Notes: generated by a model from the sequence alone, not told the origin. Positions 41,101 to 52,371 are shown, counted from the stretch's first letter. The stretch is 64,000 nt of DNA from an uncultured Olsenella sp. (GCA_900540955.1 UQIF01000001.1:1-64000), one strand, 5' to 3'. A program made the numbers and translations.

Positions 41101-41679
41101 CTGAAGGAGCGCGCCGACTACATCGGCGAGCAGGTGGCCGACCTCGAGAGCGCCCGCAGCTCCCTGAAGAAGATCAACGCGGCCATCGACCGCAAGATGA
41201 AGAACCAGTTCCTCCTGGTCTTCGACAAGGTCAACGAGAACTTCTCCGAGATCTTCTCGCTTCTGTTCCCGGGCGGCCAAGCCCACATCGAGATGACCGA
41301 CCCCGAGAACCTCTCGGAGACGGGCATCGAGGTCGTGGCCCAGCCGCGCGGCAAGCGCCTGACCAAGATGATGCTCATGAGCGGCGGCGAGAAATCGCTC
41401 ACCGCCCTTGCGCTTCTCTTCGCGGTCTACAAGGTGCGCACCGTCCCGTTCTATGTGTTCGACGAGGTCGAGGCTGCGCTCGACGACTCGAATCTCTCCA
41501 AGCTCCTCGACGCGATCGAGGCGCTCAAGGAGTCGACCCAGCTCATCGTGATCTCGCACCAGCGCCGCACGATGGAGCAGGCCGACGTTCTCTACGGCGT
41601 GAGCATGCAGGCCGACGGCGTGAGCCACGTGGTCTCGCAGCGGCTCGACAGGACAACCGGAAAGGTGGTTGATGCATAA
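38134..41679 (+). CDS. smc: Chromosome segregation ATPase SMC
   Basis: 1181 residues from TTG 38134 (GAAAGG upstream), giving the canonical MYLKSLTLKGFKSFAD. Walker A GPNGSGKSN lies near residue 32. Long coiled coils flank a hinge at about 500-660 (LADLIDAEPEIEGLVERFLGDDLAAL), which has fewer of the usual hinge glycines. The C-terminal head has LMSGGEKSLTALALL and the Walker B FYVFDEVEAALDD. SMC compacts and individualises chromosomes with ScpA/ScpB, which are not in the window. It ends directly at the ftsY start. Confidence 0.97.
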   Translation: MYLKSLTLKGFKSFADKTQMVFDPGLNVVVGPNGSGKSNVSDAILWVLGEQSAKMLRGQAMEDVIFSGSSARGAVGLAEVTLVLDNTDHTLPIDFTEVAVTRRMYRSGESEYLINNAPSRLRDVQDILHDSGLGKDTHSIISQGKLDSVLSSRPEERRGLIEEAADISKHRRRKERSMRKLASMDENLARAKVVSREISRQLKPLERQVDKAKRAHDLQGRLQELTVQLAVDDLRRLQEQYTRLAARAHEADAAVELAQYRHDEKRAELEKLQSLLEQKGLFVGDLGEQRRRLQDTLGRMESDMRLLEEKGKNMVSRLSEMRTQLATMGRQRTEAAGEHERLLGELSDLGVRERELRVSVDELQEESRECARARKDLEAEVSRLTSAERQARSLADRETLAYAKLEDQIGNSEVEDEMFADRLAQLADTIANSEAAMEERASRESRLKSGLEEARARVAELADDVNAKNNELAAARRAEKDARAAVSSAEATLGALRSVDAQVEKASPLAAKLVAGKEAQGRVECRLADLIDAEPEIEGLVERFLGDDLAALVVADAQAAATLAAAGAALTGVEGRATVLSRDVARAAQAAADAPGEPLVSRLRVGDEARGLLEALLGDVRLVGDAHAAVCAHAKAPAFTYVSPDGVCVLPDGRVHVGGAPSSEAGALERKRRIRALAEEAPRLKESLESASAAVTELEATIQAVREEHAQAKGEVARLQAELTSAASERGRLESQHAGALSERAQVTQRREASQQKAAEARRHIEEHRAAAKKATAEADSLASELKQRQEDHEKATRESGRANRELSEARLELAMATERRSNAAARERECAARVADLERRIKATEDSSRALDIVRLRVDPLHDRYDAVHERALEWAARLKDRASFAEADSDSLKRTIGDAKEAVSAASAALESAKTSVNEVKVDMGRLEVQVEGAINAITATGAVLDEALRVPEPEDRDAAEREVASLRSQIEGIGPVNEVAMDEYLRLKERADYIGEQVADLESARSSLKKINAAIDRKMKNQFLLVFDKVNENFSEIFSLLFPGGQAHIEMTDPENLSETGIEVVAQPRGKRLTKMMLMSGGEKSLTALALLFAVYKVRTVPFYVFDEVEAALDDSNLSKLLDAIEALKESTQLIVISHQRRTMEQADVLYGVSMQADGVSHVVSQRLDRTTGKVVDA

Positions 41680-42579
<900 letters not shown>

Positions 42580-42582
42580 CAC

Positions 42583-43971
42583 ATGGCAGTGTTCAGCTCG
42601 CTTTCCGATCGTCTCCAGGACACCTTCGACAGCCTGCGCGGCAAGGGCCGCCTCACCGAGGACGACATCAACGCCGCCATGCGCGAGATCCGCATGGCCC
42701 TGCTCGAGGCCGACGTCAACTACCGCGTGGTCAAGGGCTTCGTCTCGCGCTGCAAAGAGAAGTGCATGACGGCCGAGACGCTCGAGTCCCTAAACCCGAC
42801 GCAGAACGTCGTTCGCGTCGTCCTCGATGAGCTCACGCAGCTTCTGGGCTCCACCGAGTCCAAGCTGGTCTTTGCCCAGAACCGCACCCCCAACGTGATC
42901 ATGATGGTGGGCCTGCAGGGCTCCGGCAAGACCACGGCCTCGGCCAAGCTCGCCTACCTGCTCAAGAGCCAGGGCCACAGCCCGCTGCTCGCTGCCTGCG
43001 ACACGCACCGTCCCGCCGCCGCCGACCAGCTCGAGACCTTGGGCGGCGAGATTGGCGTGCGCGTCTACCGCGGCGACGGCAAGGACGCCGTCCGCGTCGC
43101 CTCCGAGTCCATCCAGGACGCCGTCGACCACCTGAACGACATCGTGATCGTGGACACCGCCGGCCGCCTGCAGATCGACGAGGAGATGATGCAGGAGGCG
43201 GTGGCCATCAAGAGCGCCGTCCGCCCCGACCAGATCCTCATGGTCGTCGACTCCATGACCGGTCAGGACATCGTCAACGTCGTCCAGACCTTCGCCGAGC
43301 GCGTCGACTTCGACGGCGTGATCATGTCCAAGCTCGACGGCGACGCCCGCGGCGGCGGCGCGCTTTCCGTCCGCGAGGTCACCGGCAAGCCGATCAAGTT
43401 CGTCTCGATGGGCGAGAAGCCCGACTCTCTCGAGGTCTTCCACCCCGACCGCATGGCCAAGCGCATCCTCGGCATGGGCGACGTCGTGGGCATCATCGAG
43501 GAGGCCCAGAAGCTCGCCGACGAGCAGCAGATGGCCGACGCCGAGCGCATGCTGCGCGAGGGTTTCACCATGGACGACCTGCTCACGCAGATGCAGCAGA
43601 TCAGAAAGATGGGCGGCCTGCAGAAGCTCGCCGGCATGATCCCAGGCCTCGAGCGCGCGGTTGCCCAGCAGGGCGGCGCGGGCTTCGACGAGTCGCAGAT
43701 GGTCCGCATGGAGGCCATGATCCGCTCCATGACCAAGGAGGAGCGCGCAAAGCCGAAGATGATCAACGGCCAGCGTCGCCGCCGCATCGCCGAGGGCTCC
43801 GGCCGCAGCGTGCAGGAGGTCAACCAGCTCATCAAGAAGTGGTCCGAGATGAACAAGATGATGGGCAAGATGCGCACGATGACCCAGGCCATGACCGGCA
43901 AGAAGGGCAAGAAGAACCGCCGCGCCATGCAGAGCATGATGCGCGACATGGGCTTGGGCAACATGCGCTAA
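42583..43971 (+). CDS. ffh: Signal recognition particle protein Ffh
   Basis: 462 residues. N domain, then G domain with GLQGSGKTT, ACDTHRPAAADQL, DTAGRLQIDEEMM and SKLDGDARGG. A Met-rich M domain (about 300-445, QMQQIRKMGGLQK, MNKMMGKMRTMTQAM) binds 4.5S RNA and signal peptides. The SRP RNA gene is not visible nearby. Confidence 0.97.
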   Translation: MAVFSSLSDRLQDTFDSLRGKGRLTEDDINAAMREIRMALLEADVNYRVVKGFVSRCKEKCMTAETLESLNPTQNVVRVVLDELTQLLGSTESKLVFAQNRTPNVIMMVGLQGSGKTTASAKLAYLLKSQGHSPLLAACDTHRPAAADQLETLGGEIGVRVYRGDGKDAVRVASESIQDAVDHLNDIVIVDTAGRLQIDEEMMQEAVAIKSAVRPDQILMVVDSMTGQDIVNVVQTFAERVDFDGVIMSKLDGDARGGGALSVREVTGKPIKFVSMGEKPDSLEVFHPDRMAKRILGMGDVVGIIEEAQKLADEQQMADAERMLREGFTMDDLLTQMQQIRKMGGLQKLAGMIPGLERAVAQQGGAGFDESQMVRMEAMIRSMTKEERAKPKMINGQRRRRIAEGSGRSVQEVNQLIKKWSEMNKMMGKMRTMTQAMTGKKGKKNRRAMQSMMRDMGLGNMR

Positions 43972-44015
43972 GGAGGGAACGCCTGTCACCTCAGCCTGCC
44001 CGATTTGGCAAAGGG

Positions 44016-44048
44016 GCCTGCCAGCTCAGCTTGTCTGAGCTGGCAGGC
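44016..44048. terminator. Perfect hairpin between ffh and the HicB gene
   Basis: GCCTGCCAGCTCAG and its complement (14 bp) around a five-base loop, between convergent genes. No proper T-run. The left arm also repeats a diverged GCCTGTCACCTCAG just upstream at 43981. Confidence 0.6.
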
Positions 44049-44056
44049 CTCGCGCG

Positions 44057-44413
44057 TTACGCCTTCACGAGCTGATGGGCGCGCTGATGGCTGATGCCGA
44101 GCAGGCTCCCGATGTCGCGGAGGGACACCCCCATCTTGTGGAGTTTCTTTGCCGCGGTGCCTTGAGTCTCCATTGCCCGCGCTTCCAGCTCTGCCGCCTG
44201 CCGCTTGAGCTCAATGCTCTCCGCGACCTCGGGAGGGAGGTCGTAGCGATAGTCGATGTGGATGTCTTTATCCTCGGTCATGATCGAGATAAGGTCTTCT
44301 GTCATGGTATTGAGCTCTTTAATCGTCCTGGCTTGAGTCGCATAGCCGATCTCGGGAACCCTGATTACCCAATATTCTTCGCCTTTAGCGACCATAGCGG
44401 TGTAGCTTGCCAT
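44057..44413 (-). CDS. hicB: HicB-family antitoxin
   Basis: 118 residues. The N-terminal HicB fold (GEEYWVIRVPEIGYATQART...ELNTMTEDLISIM) is followed by a linker helix and a C-terminal helix-turn-helix (SLRDIGSLLGISHQRAHQLV) for DNA binding. Its ATG at 44413 shares one base with the toxin stop (TAATG), and the toxin's last codons supply GGTGGAGA as ribosome site, so synthesis is coupled. It should neutralise the HicA product and repress the pair via the operator at 44653-44690. Confidence 0.85.
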   Translation of the reverse strand: MASYTAMVAKGEEYWVIRVPEIGYATQARTIKELNTMTEDLISIMTEDKDIHIDYRYDLPPEVAESIELKRQAAELEARAMETQGTAAKKLHKMGVSLRDIGSLLGISHQRAHQLVKA

Positions 44414-44628
44414 TATCTCCACCAATCATTGCCGAAGACCTTTTCGCATTCCTTGAACAGCAGAATCGTGAGACTGCCGTCAAGCTCGGCGTGTCTTGGA
44501 ATCGGGATGTTCTTTGTTCCAAGACGCCAGGTATCATGGCCGGCTCCGTGCCGAAGAAACGAGAACTCGATGCTTCGGCTATCTGCCGCAGCTTTGATTA
44601 TCTTGAGCACATCCCTCTTTTTCGCCAT
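44413..44628 (-). CDS. hicA: HicA-family mRNA interferase toxin
   Basis: 71 residues from ATG 44628 (CGGAGT six bases upstream; a longer frame to 44670 has no site). It has the small double-strand-RNA-binding-like HicA fold: KKRDVLKIIKAA, RHGAGHDTWRLG with the likely catalytic His, and NIPIPRHAEL. Toxins of this family cut translated mRNA. It is first in the operon, before the antitoxin, as usual for hicAB. Confidence 0.82.
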   Translation of the reverse strand: MAKKRDVLKIIKAAADSRSIEFSFLRHGAGHDTWRLGTKNIPIPRHAELDGSLTILLFKECEKVFGNDWWR

Positions 44629-44652
44629 AAGATACTCCGACCTGATTGGTGC

Positions 44653-44690
44653 GTCAAGCATGCTAGACAAATGCGTCTAGCATGCTTGAC
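44653..44690. promoter_or_regulatory. Operator of the hicAB operon (16-bp perfect inverted repeat)
   Basis: GTCAAGCATGCTAGAC (44653-44668) and GTCTAGCATGCTTGAC (44675-44690) are perfect reverse complements around a six-base spacer. It lies about 25 bases upstream of the toxin start, where the HicB helix-turn-helix would be expected to bind. Confidence 0.8.
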
Positions 44691-44702
44691 ACTAATGGCT
44701 TA

Positions 44703-47297
44703 TTAAGCTTGGACGTCTTCCGCTTTCATCGACCCTGCGCGGACGATGGCCCAGGCGCAGAAGGCGAGTATGCCTCCGAGCACGGCGCAGGCAAAGACGG
44801 GTAGGGACGCCTCGCCGGTCTGTGGGATGCCTGGCTTACGGGGCTGGCTGGGAGGGGTCTGCTCCGGGGGAGGGGCGAAGGTCACGGCCTGCGACTCGTC
44901 GGAGATGTCGGCGTGCGCGGCGTAGGTCACGCCGTCGCGGCTAAGCGACTCGAAGGCGACGACGGTGGAGCCGGCAAGATCGGGCGCCGTGAACTCGAAG
45001 ACAACCTCGGCGGTGCCGTCCCTGTCCTCGGGCGTGAACTCGGCTCGGGCACGGATCTCGGATCCGTGCTCATCGAGCGCCGCGCCCGCGTCTTCGCCAT
45101 TCTCGTCCCTCACGCGAAGGACGCCCTGAAGCTCATAGGCGCACCCGGGCTCAAGGTTCTCGTACTCGACGACGTCAGTGAGCCTCGTTATTCCGGTGGC
45201 GACATCCGCGGCGTGGCCTGCGGCGCCCGTCAGCTCGGTCGATATCCCCGGCACGCGCACGCTTTGCCCCTCGTCGTCCGCGTCCGCGTGCTCGGCAAGA
45301 AGGTCGTCTCCGTCGTAGAGCCGCTCGTACGCGACGAGCCGCATACCCTCGAGGCCCGCCGTGCTCAGCGAGAACGAGACCTTCTGCAGCCCGCAGGAGA
45401 GCGTGGGCGAGAAGGACCGCTGCCTGCTCGCGACCACACCGGTATCCTCGCCGTCCTTATTTATGGCGTGGAGCTCGCCCTCGAGGCGGTATTCGCGCCC
45501 GCGCTCGAGGTTCTCGTACCCGACGGCGTCGATGAGCTCGACCTCGGTGCCCGCGGGGCAGACCTTCTCGCCGCCGGAGAGGCTGAGGGTGGTCGTTACG
45601 GCCGGCTGCTTGTTGTCGAGAGTGCCGAGTTCATAGCGCTTTCCGTCGCGAGACACCCTGAGGGCCGTGCTCACGAGCCGGTGCCCGCGGTTTGCCTCGC
45701 AACGGAGCTCTTGGAGAGTGTAGTTGCCAAAGGGCAGCGCGCCCTGGGAGTCGTCGGGGCTGGTTCCGCCGAACCAGACGCCCGCCGTAGCGTCAAGAAG
45801 CGAGGAGTCCACGGTCTTCCCGTCGTCTGCGAGCGCGGCATCATTCGCGTTTGCGCGCCTGCTGTGCGGGGTGTCGGACGAGTCGAAGCAGCCGTTCTCG
45901 TCCGTCACCAGGACGTGGCGCTCGCCGGTTTTCTCGCTTGTGAGAAGAAAGGCCACGTTGGCCATTCGCCGTTGAGAGTCCTCGTCCGCCTTCACGAAAA
46001 AGAGGTCCCCGCGGATGCGCTTGTCGGCGATGCTCGGGGCCTGGTAAGTATGAACCTCGGATTGGTCGCCGTCGGGGGCGATGTGGACCAGGACGGGAAC
46101 GTCGTTGAGCACGTAACCCTCGGGGGCGCGGGTCTCGGTGACGACTACGGTGCCGAGCGGCAAAGACTCGTCAAGGCGCGCCTTGCCGTCCTCGCCGGTC
46201 GTCAACATGAACGTCGCCGAAGGCGACTCGGGAAGATTGTCGAGCTCATATGCTCCGGCGTAGAAGTCGAGCCGGAACTCCGCGCCCGCGAGGTCTTGGC
46301 CGCTCTCCCCGGTTTCGCCGTCGAGTTTCTCGGCGGCGACCGCCACAGGACAGGTCTGCGGCGCGTCATCGAGCTTGAAGCGCGCGGCGTCGCCGGCGGG
46401 AACGTCAACCTTGTGCACCGTCTCGTCGAGGGCGTAGCCCTGCGGGGGCTTTGTCTCGCGCACCCAGTATGCGCCCGCCGCAAGGCCAGTCGCCTTCGCG
46501 CGGCCGGCGGCGTCTGTGGTCATGGTCGCGGCAAGGACGCTGCAAGCCTCGTCGGAGTACACGCCGAACTCGGCCCCGGCAAGCGTATAGAGACCGTTGC
46601 CGGCCGTTGTCGAATCATCGGATGAGGCCTTCTGGATCTCCAGGTCTCCCAACGCAGGCTCGACCCACAGCCTCGCCGACGACTGCTTCTCGTTGTCCCT
46701 GCGGTAGAGCATCCCGTGTCCGACGAAGGCGTGCTTGTTCTCGCGCACCCACGCGACCGTGGCAGCGGGGTCGCCGCGACCGTCGACGGACTCCTTGTCG
46801 GCAACGACGTAATCGAGGCTGAAGTCGCCGCGGGTGTATGCCCAAAGGTAGCGCTGGTTCAGGTTGTCGGCCTGCTCGGTGGGCCAATGCGCGTTGACGT
46901 ACTCCTGGATAAGGGCTGCCTCGGTTATGGCGTCCTGCGTCCAGGTATGACGCGAGATGTAGCCGCCCGCGTCATACCTCGTTGTGGACCCGAGGAGCTC
47001 CTCCGCCACGGCGCGCCCTTCTTGGCCTTTGACGCAGCCCTCGACGCAGAACACCCGCGCGCCGCTGGGGGAGGTGCAAAAGATGCCCTGGCCCAGCTCG
47101 TCGTTGAGGTAGATCGGCTCGATCTGCACGACGCTTCCGGGCTCCTCTGCCATCGCCGGCTCCGGGGCGCAGGCTCCCACGAGCCCCAGCGCCTGAGAGA
47201 TCACAAGAACGACGGAGGCCGCCAGCGCTCCTGCCCGTCGGCGAGCATGGAGCGCCTTTTCGCCCCATGTCGTCGGTTTTCTGCAATTTGTTTTCAC
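44703..47297 (-). CDS. Sortase-anchored thioester/VaFE-repeat surface adhesin
   Basis: 864 residues from GTG 47297, chosen for the strong AAGGAGGG eight bases upstream. Signal peptide with cleavage near EPAMA-EE (about residue 50). An N-terminal thioester-type domain (about 55-215) has Cys84 in RVFCVEG and the TQxA motif at Thr120-Ala123, whose Gln would join the Cys. Then come SpaA/Cna-B folds (GDLEIQKASS...YWVRETKPPQGYAL; FRLDFYAG...VVTETRAPEGYVL), a further SpaA-like domain, and two VaFE repeats (VELIDAVGYENLERG...VAYERLYDGD; ITRLTDVVEYENLEPG...VAFESLSRDG). It ends in an IPQTGE sorting signal, helix and short tail. Such proteins attach covalently to host or matrix. No sortase gene is in the window. 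Confidence 0.92.
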   Translation of the reverse strand: MKTNCRKPTTWGEKALHARRRAGALAASVVLVISQALGLVGACAPEPAMAEEPGSVVQIEPIYLNDELGQGIFCTSPSGARVFCVEGCVKGQEGRAVAEELLGSTTRYDAGGYISRHTWTQDAITEAALIQEYVNAHWPTEQADNLNQRYLWAYTRGDFSLDYVVADKESVDGRGDPAATVAWVRENKHAFVGHGMLYRRDNEKQSSARLWVEPALGDLEIQKASSDDSTTAGNGLYTLAGAEFGVYSDEACSVLAATMTTDAAGRAKATGLAAGAYWVRETKPPQGYALDETVHKVDVPAGDAARFKLDDAPQTCPVAVAAEKLDGETGESGQDLAGAEFRLDFYAGAYELDNLPESPSATFMLTTGEDGKARLDESLPLGTVVVTETRAPEGYVLNDVPVLVHIAPDGDQSEVHTYQAPSIADKRIRGDLFFVKADEDSQRRMANVAFLLTSEKTGERHVLVTDENGCFDSSDTPHSRRANANDAALADDGKTVDSSLLDATAGVWFGGTSPDDSQGALPFGNYTLQELRCEANRGHRLVSTALRVSRDGKRYELGTLDNKQPAVTTTLSLSGGEKVCPAGTEVELIDAVGYENLERGREYRLEGELHAINKDGEDTGVVASRQRSFSPTLSCGLQKVSFSLSTAGLEGMRLVAYERLYDGDDLLAEHADADDEGQSVRVPGISTELTGAAGHAADVATGITRLTDVVEYENLEPGCAYELQGVLRVRDENGEDAGAALDEHGSEIRARAEFTPEDRDGTAEVVFEFTAPDLAGSTVVAFESLSRDGVTYAAHADISDESQAVTFAPPPEQTPPSQPRKPGIPQTGEASLPVFACAVLGGILAFCAWAIVRAGSMKAEDVQA

Positions 47298-47313
47298 GAT
47301 AACTCCCTCCTTG

Positions 47314-47353
47314 AGTCGATTTCCGTCCTCGCCCAGGCGAGGGATTTCGACTT
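47314..47353 (-). promoter_or_regulatory. Leader hairpin next to the adhesin ribosome site
   Basis: An inner CTCGCC-CA-GGCGAG stem and outer AGTCGA/TCGACT arms form an imperfect hairpin directly before AAGGAGGG. It could tune translation. The remaining 47354-47645 holds no convincing gene on either strand; it is the long leader and promoter region of the adhesin gene. Confidence 0.4.
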
Positions 47354-47645
47354 TAGAGGGAGGGGAAGGCCAGGGCCTTGGAACTGCCTGCTTTTTGAGA
47401 ATCGTCTTTCGGAATGCTGGCGCAACGCTTGCGGAAGACTTCGCCTTATGGGCTTTATGCAGGTAAACAAGTCGTTGATGCCGCTCAAGCAATCATGCTG
47501 CGACGATTTTGGCAAGAAACGCCTCGCCGTCTGTCGCTCGCTCGCTGCCGCACGGTGGTGTTCCTCCTCAAGGCGACCATAATTTGGGAATTCTGCGGCA
47601 TGTCTGATCATGGTTGTACGTTTGATTCACATACTTATGATGACA

Positions 47646-47679
47646 GCTAATAAATAAGCCCCGGTGCCATGCCGGGGCT
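47646..47679 (-). terminator. Terminator of the L,D-transpeptidase gene
   Basis: AGCCCCGG and CCGGGGCT around a seven-base loop; on the minus strand it is followed by TATTTATTAG. Confidence 0.7.
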
Positions 47680-47705
47680 CGAAGGTCGACTTGCGAAGAG
47701 GCGCG

Positions 47706-49307
47706 CTACTGGTGCACCACCACAACGTCGCCGATCTGCGTGAGGCCGTAGAGCTCCTTCGCCTTCTCGGCGGGCAGGTTGACGCAGCCGTGGCTCCCGT
47801 TGCCCTCGTAAATCGTGCCGCCGAACTTCGCGCGCCAGTTGGCGTCGTGAAGCGCGTAGGAGTTGCCGATGAAGGGCATCCAGTAGTCGACGTGGCTGAT
47901 GTATTCGGGCTCGTTGGTCTCGGGGTCGATCTTTCCGCGAAGCTCGACGTCGCCCTGTGCGCGGTAGCTGTTCATGACGTAGACGCCGCAGGGGGTGTTG
48001 TGGCCCTTGCTGGTGTCGCCGGTGACGACGTCGGTTTCCCAGATGAGGGCGCCCGACGCGTCGTACATGCGCGCGTGCTGCTCGGTGAGGTCGACGTCGA
48101 TGTAACGGTTGCCCCAGTCCTTGCCCCCGTTCGCCTGGGCATAGCTCGCTGCCTGGCTGTATGAGGGGATATCCACGGTGGTCTTCTTGCCGGATTGGAG
48201 CGCCTCGCGGATTTTGGTCGCGGTCTCGGCGCCGTTGATGTTCCAGCCGTAGCTGCCGCCGGAGACCTGAACGGTTTTCCCGTCGGGGCGCGTGTAGGTG
48301 CGCGTGGTTCCCACGGTGTCGCACTGCTTGGAGAGGTCGGTCTGGCACCACTTGGTGATGGCGTTGTCGTCGAAGGAGATGCCGAGGTCGTCGTCTATCT
48401 TGAGCCATGAGGCGATGAGGTCAGGCGAGATCTCGCAGACGGTCGAGCCGGCGAGCGCCAGGGTGGGGGCGGCGGCAAGGTAGGAGTTGGCGTTGGCAAT
48501 GGCCTGCGAGAAGTCGTCGCCGCTCTCCAGGCAGTCGTCGCCGAGCTCAAGGGTGGGTTTCAGCGCGTCGAGCGCGGCGCAGATTTGGGCGGCGGCGGAG
48601 TCGCCGTTGAGCACGCGGGTGCTCACCCCGTTCTCGAGGACGAAGCCTCCCTGGGCGGCGTCGTAGACGATCCTCGCCTCCTGCTCGGCAGCCCTTGCCT
48701 CCTGCTTGCTCTGCTCGACGAAGGGCGCAACCGCCTCAGCGACCTTCTTGGCGTCGTAGTCCACCTTCTTGTTCAGGCTGATCGAGCGCGACCTTGTGGC
48801 CTCCAGGGGCCAGGCCCAGGGGCTCGAGGCGGAAAGGACCTCGCCGGCGTAGGCGTCGCCGTCGTAGCCGAGGTCGATGTCGGAGGACGTCAGCGTCAGG
48901 TCGACGCCGTCGCCGGAGACGGCGAGGGTGTAGCCGTCGGTCTGCGACTCGATGAAGGCGGCGAGCTCGGGGGCTGATTTGAGGGAGCAGTCAACGCCGT
49001 CGACGGTCGTGTTGGGGAGGCAGCGACCGGAGAACACATAGACCCCGCCGCCGTAGACGGAGGCGAGCACGGCGAGGATGGCGACGGGCACGGCCCATGG
49101 CTTGAGGCCGCGCTTTCGCGGCTCGTTTTGGCCGTCGGTGCTCTGGCGCGAGGTCGCGCCGGCGCCGGCGACGGGGCTGATGAGTGTCAGGTCGTCGGCG
49201 CCCGTGTTGCTCTTTGTGACGTCCGTGTCGTCGAAACCGGCCAGGCCGGACAGGTCCCGCGCATGCTTGGGGGAGGGGGTGCTTTTGCTGGTATTATCAA
49301 GGCTCAT
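47706..49307 (-). CDS. L,D-transpeptidase (YkuD) with peptidoglycan-binding-like domains
   Basis: 533 residues. A cytoplasmic Ser/Thr/Asp-rich tail of about 70 residues, one membrane helix (about 71-92), then two putative peptidoglycan-binding regions, including VDGVDCSLKSAPELAAFI and GDGVDLTLTSSDI. The C-terminal YkuD domain starts at RYIDVDLTEQHARMYD, and its catalytic motif is YALHDANW followed by GSHGCVNLP. It makes 3-3 cross-links or anchors proteins to the wall. GAGG precedes ATG 49307. Single-gene unit, divergent from the SpoU methyltransferase gene. Confidence 0.92.
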   Translation of the reverse strand: MSLDNTSKSTPSPKHARDLSGLAGFDDTDVTKSNTGADDLTLISPVAGAGATSRQSTDGQNEPRKRGLKPWAVPVAILAVLASVYGGGVYVFSGRCLPNTTVDGVDCSLKSAPELAAFIESQTDGYTLAVSGDGVDLTLTSSDIDLGYDGDAYAGEVLSASSPWAWPLEATRSRSISLNKKVDYDAKKVAEAVAPFVEQSKQEARAAEQEARIVYDAAQGGFVLENGVSTRVLNGDSAAAQICAALDALKPTLELGDDCLESGDDFSQAIANANSYLAAAPTLALAGSTVCEISPDLIASWLKIDDDLGISFDDNAITKWCQTDLSKQCDTVGTTRTYTRPDGKTVQVSGGSYGWNINGAETATKIREALQSGKKTTVDIPSYSQAASYAQANGGKDWGNRYIDVDLTEQHARMYDASGALIWETDVVTGDTSKGHNTPCGVYVMNSYRAQGDVELRGKIDPETNEPEYISHVDYWMPFIGNSYALHDANWRAKFGGTIYEGNGSHGCVNLPAEKAKELYGLTQIGDVVVVHQ

Positions 49308-49434
49308 GGCTCAACCTCGTGGTTTGTTTGGTGTGTGTTTGGGGCGGGCGGTGCCGCAGCCCGTTTATGGTACCTCAGGCTCGCGGCAAGTAAGATGTGC
49401 TTGTTAATAAGGAACGCGAAATGGAGGAAGCTCC

Positions 49435-50277
49435 ATGCAGATTGAAAGACTCAGCTCGCTCGACGACCGGAGGCTCGACGTTTTCTCGAGGTTGACCGAG
49501 CATCAGCTGCGCAATCGCCTGGACCCTGCCCGCGGGCTCTTCATCGCGGAGTCGAGGCTCGTCGTCGAGGTCGCCCTCGGCGAGGGCGTGGTGCCGATCT
49601 CGTTTCTTGTGGACGAGTGGCACCTCGATTCCTGCAAAGACCTGCTCGAGCTTGGGGACGAGCTCGCCGTCGGGGCGGGGGAGGGCGAGGTCCCCGTCTT
49701 TGTCCTGCCGCACGATTTGGCGGAGAGGCTCACGGGCTATAAGGTCACGCGAGGCTTCATCTGCGCCATGCGCCGTCCCCGGGAGCGGACGGTGGACGAG
49801 GTCGTCCAAGGCGCGCGCAGCGTCGCCGTGCTCGAGGACCTCGTCGACGTGACGAACGTCGGCGCGGTGTTCCGCAACGCGGCCGCCTTGGGCGCCGATG
49901 CCGTGGTGCTCTCGCCCCGTTGCGCAGACCCCCTTTGCCGCCGATCCGTCAGGGTCTCGATGGGCACGGTGCTCAAGATGCCGTGGGCGCGCGCCGAGGA
50001 GGCGGCGTGGCCGGTCGCGACCTTCGACGCCTTGCGCGCCCGGGGGTTCTCGGTGCTCTCCATGGCGCTCGAGGACGACGCCGTCGCCATCGACGACCCG
50101 TCGCTTGCGGGCATAGAGAAGCGTGCCCTTCTTTTCGGATGCGAGGGGTACGGGCTTGCGCGCGAGACCCTCAACGCCGCCGACCGCAGCGTCATCATCC
50201 CGATGGCGCACGGCGTCGACTCCCTGAACGTCGCCGCCTCCAGCGCGGTCGCCTTCTGGCAGCTGTTCTCTCGTTGA
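49435..50277 (+). CDS. SpoU/TrmH-family RNA 2'-O-methyltransferase
   Basis: 280 residues. The N-terminal substrate domain is followed by the knotted SPOUT domain: motif 1 VTNVGAVFRNAAALGADAVVLS, motif 2 LLFGCEGYGL, motif 3 IPMAHGVDSLNVAASSAVA. GGAGGAAG precedes ATG 49435. It modifies a ribose in tRNA or rRNA; the target base cannot be assigned. Confidence 0.9.
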   Translation: MQIERLSSLDDRRLDVFSRLTEHQLRNRLDPARGLFIAESRLVVEVALGEGVVPISFLVDEWHLDSCKDLLELGDELAVGAGEGEVPVFVLPHDLAERLTGYKVTRGFICAMRRPRERTVDEVVQGARSVAVLEDLVDVTNVGAVFRNAAALGADAVVLSPRCADPLCRRSVRVSMGTVLKMPWARAEEAAWPVATFDALRARGFSVLSMALEDDAVAIDDPSLAGIEKRALLFGCEGYGLARETLNAADRSVIIPMAHGVDSLNVAASSAVAFWQLFSR

Positions 50278-50292
50278 TGGCACCCGGCTCGG

Positions 50293-50325
50293 CCCCGCCC
50301 GCCCAAGCCCGGCGCGGCTTTTTTT
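50293..50325 (+). terminator. Possible terminator after the methyltransferase gene
   Basis: A GC-rich imperfect hairpin (CCCGCCC...GGCGCGG) is followed by seven Ts. The stem is poor. Confidence 0.45.
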
Positions 50326-50352
50326 GTTGGCCGTGTCTAAACTGGGTATGTA
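50324..50352 (+). promoter_or_regulatory. Promoter of ftsH
   Basis: TTGTTG (50324-50329), 17-base spacer and TATGTA (50347-50352), 40 bases before the start. Confidence 0.6.
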
Positions 50353-50391
50353 AGTAAGCATGCGTAAACCGGACTCGATGAAAGGTCCCTT

Positions 50392-52296
<1,905 letters not shown>

Positions 52297-52330
52297 CGCT
52301 CGCCGTAGCCTCCGAGCATCGCTGAACGCG

Positions 52331-52371
52331 GGGCGGCCCGGGACCATCACGGTTCCGGGCCGCCCTTCTTT
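52331..52371 (+). terminator. Terminator of ftsH
   Basis: GGGCGGCCCGG and its complement (11 bp plus a weaker inner part), then TTCTTT, between convergent genes. Confidence 0.85.

Noticed and set aside
37270..41628. 1452-codon open frame on the minus strand
   Set aside because: Antisense shadow of rnc and smc, low-complexity composition, no ribosome site; smc has all expected motifs.
47414..47650. 78-codon plus-strand frame in the adhesin leader
   Set aside because: No ribosome site, no recognisable domain, odd composition; the region is better explained as the leader of the adhesin gene.
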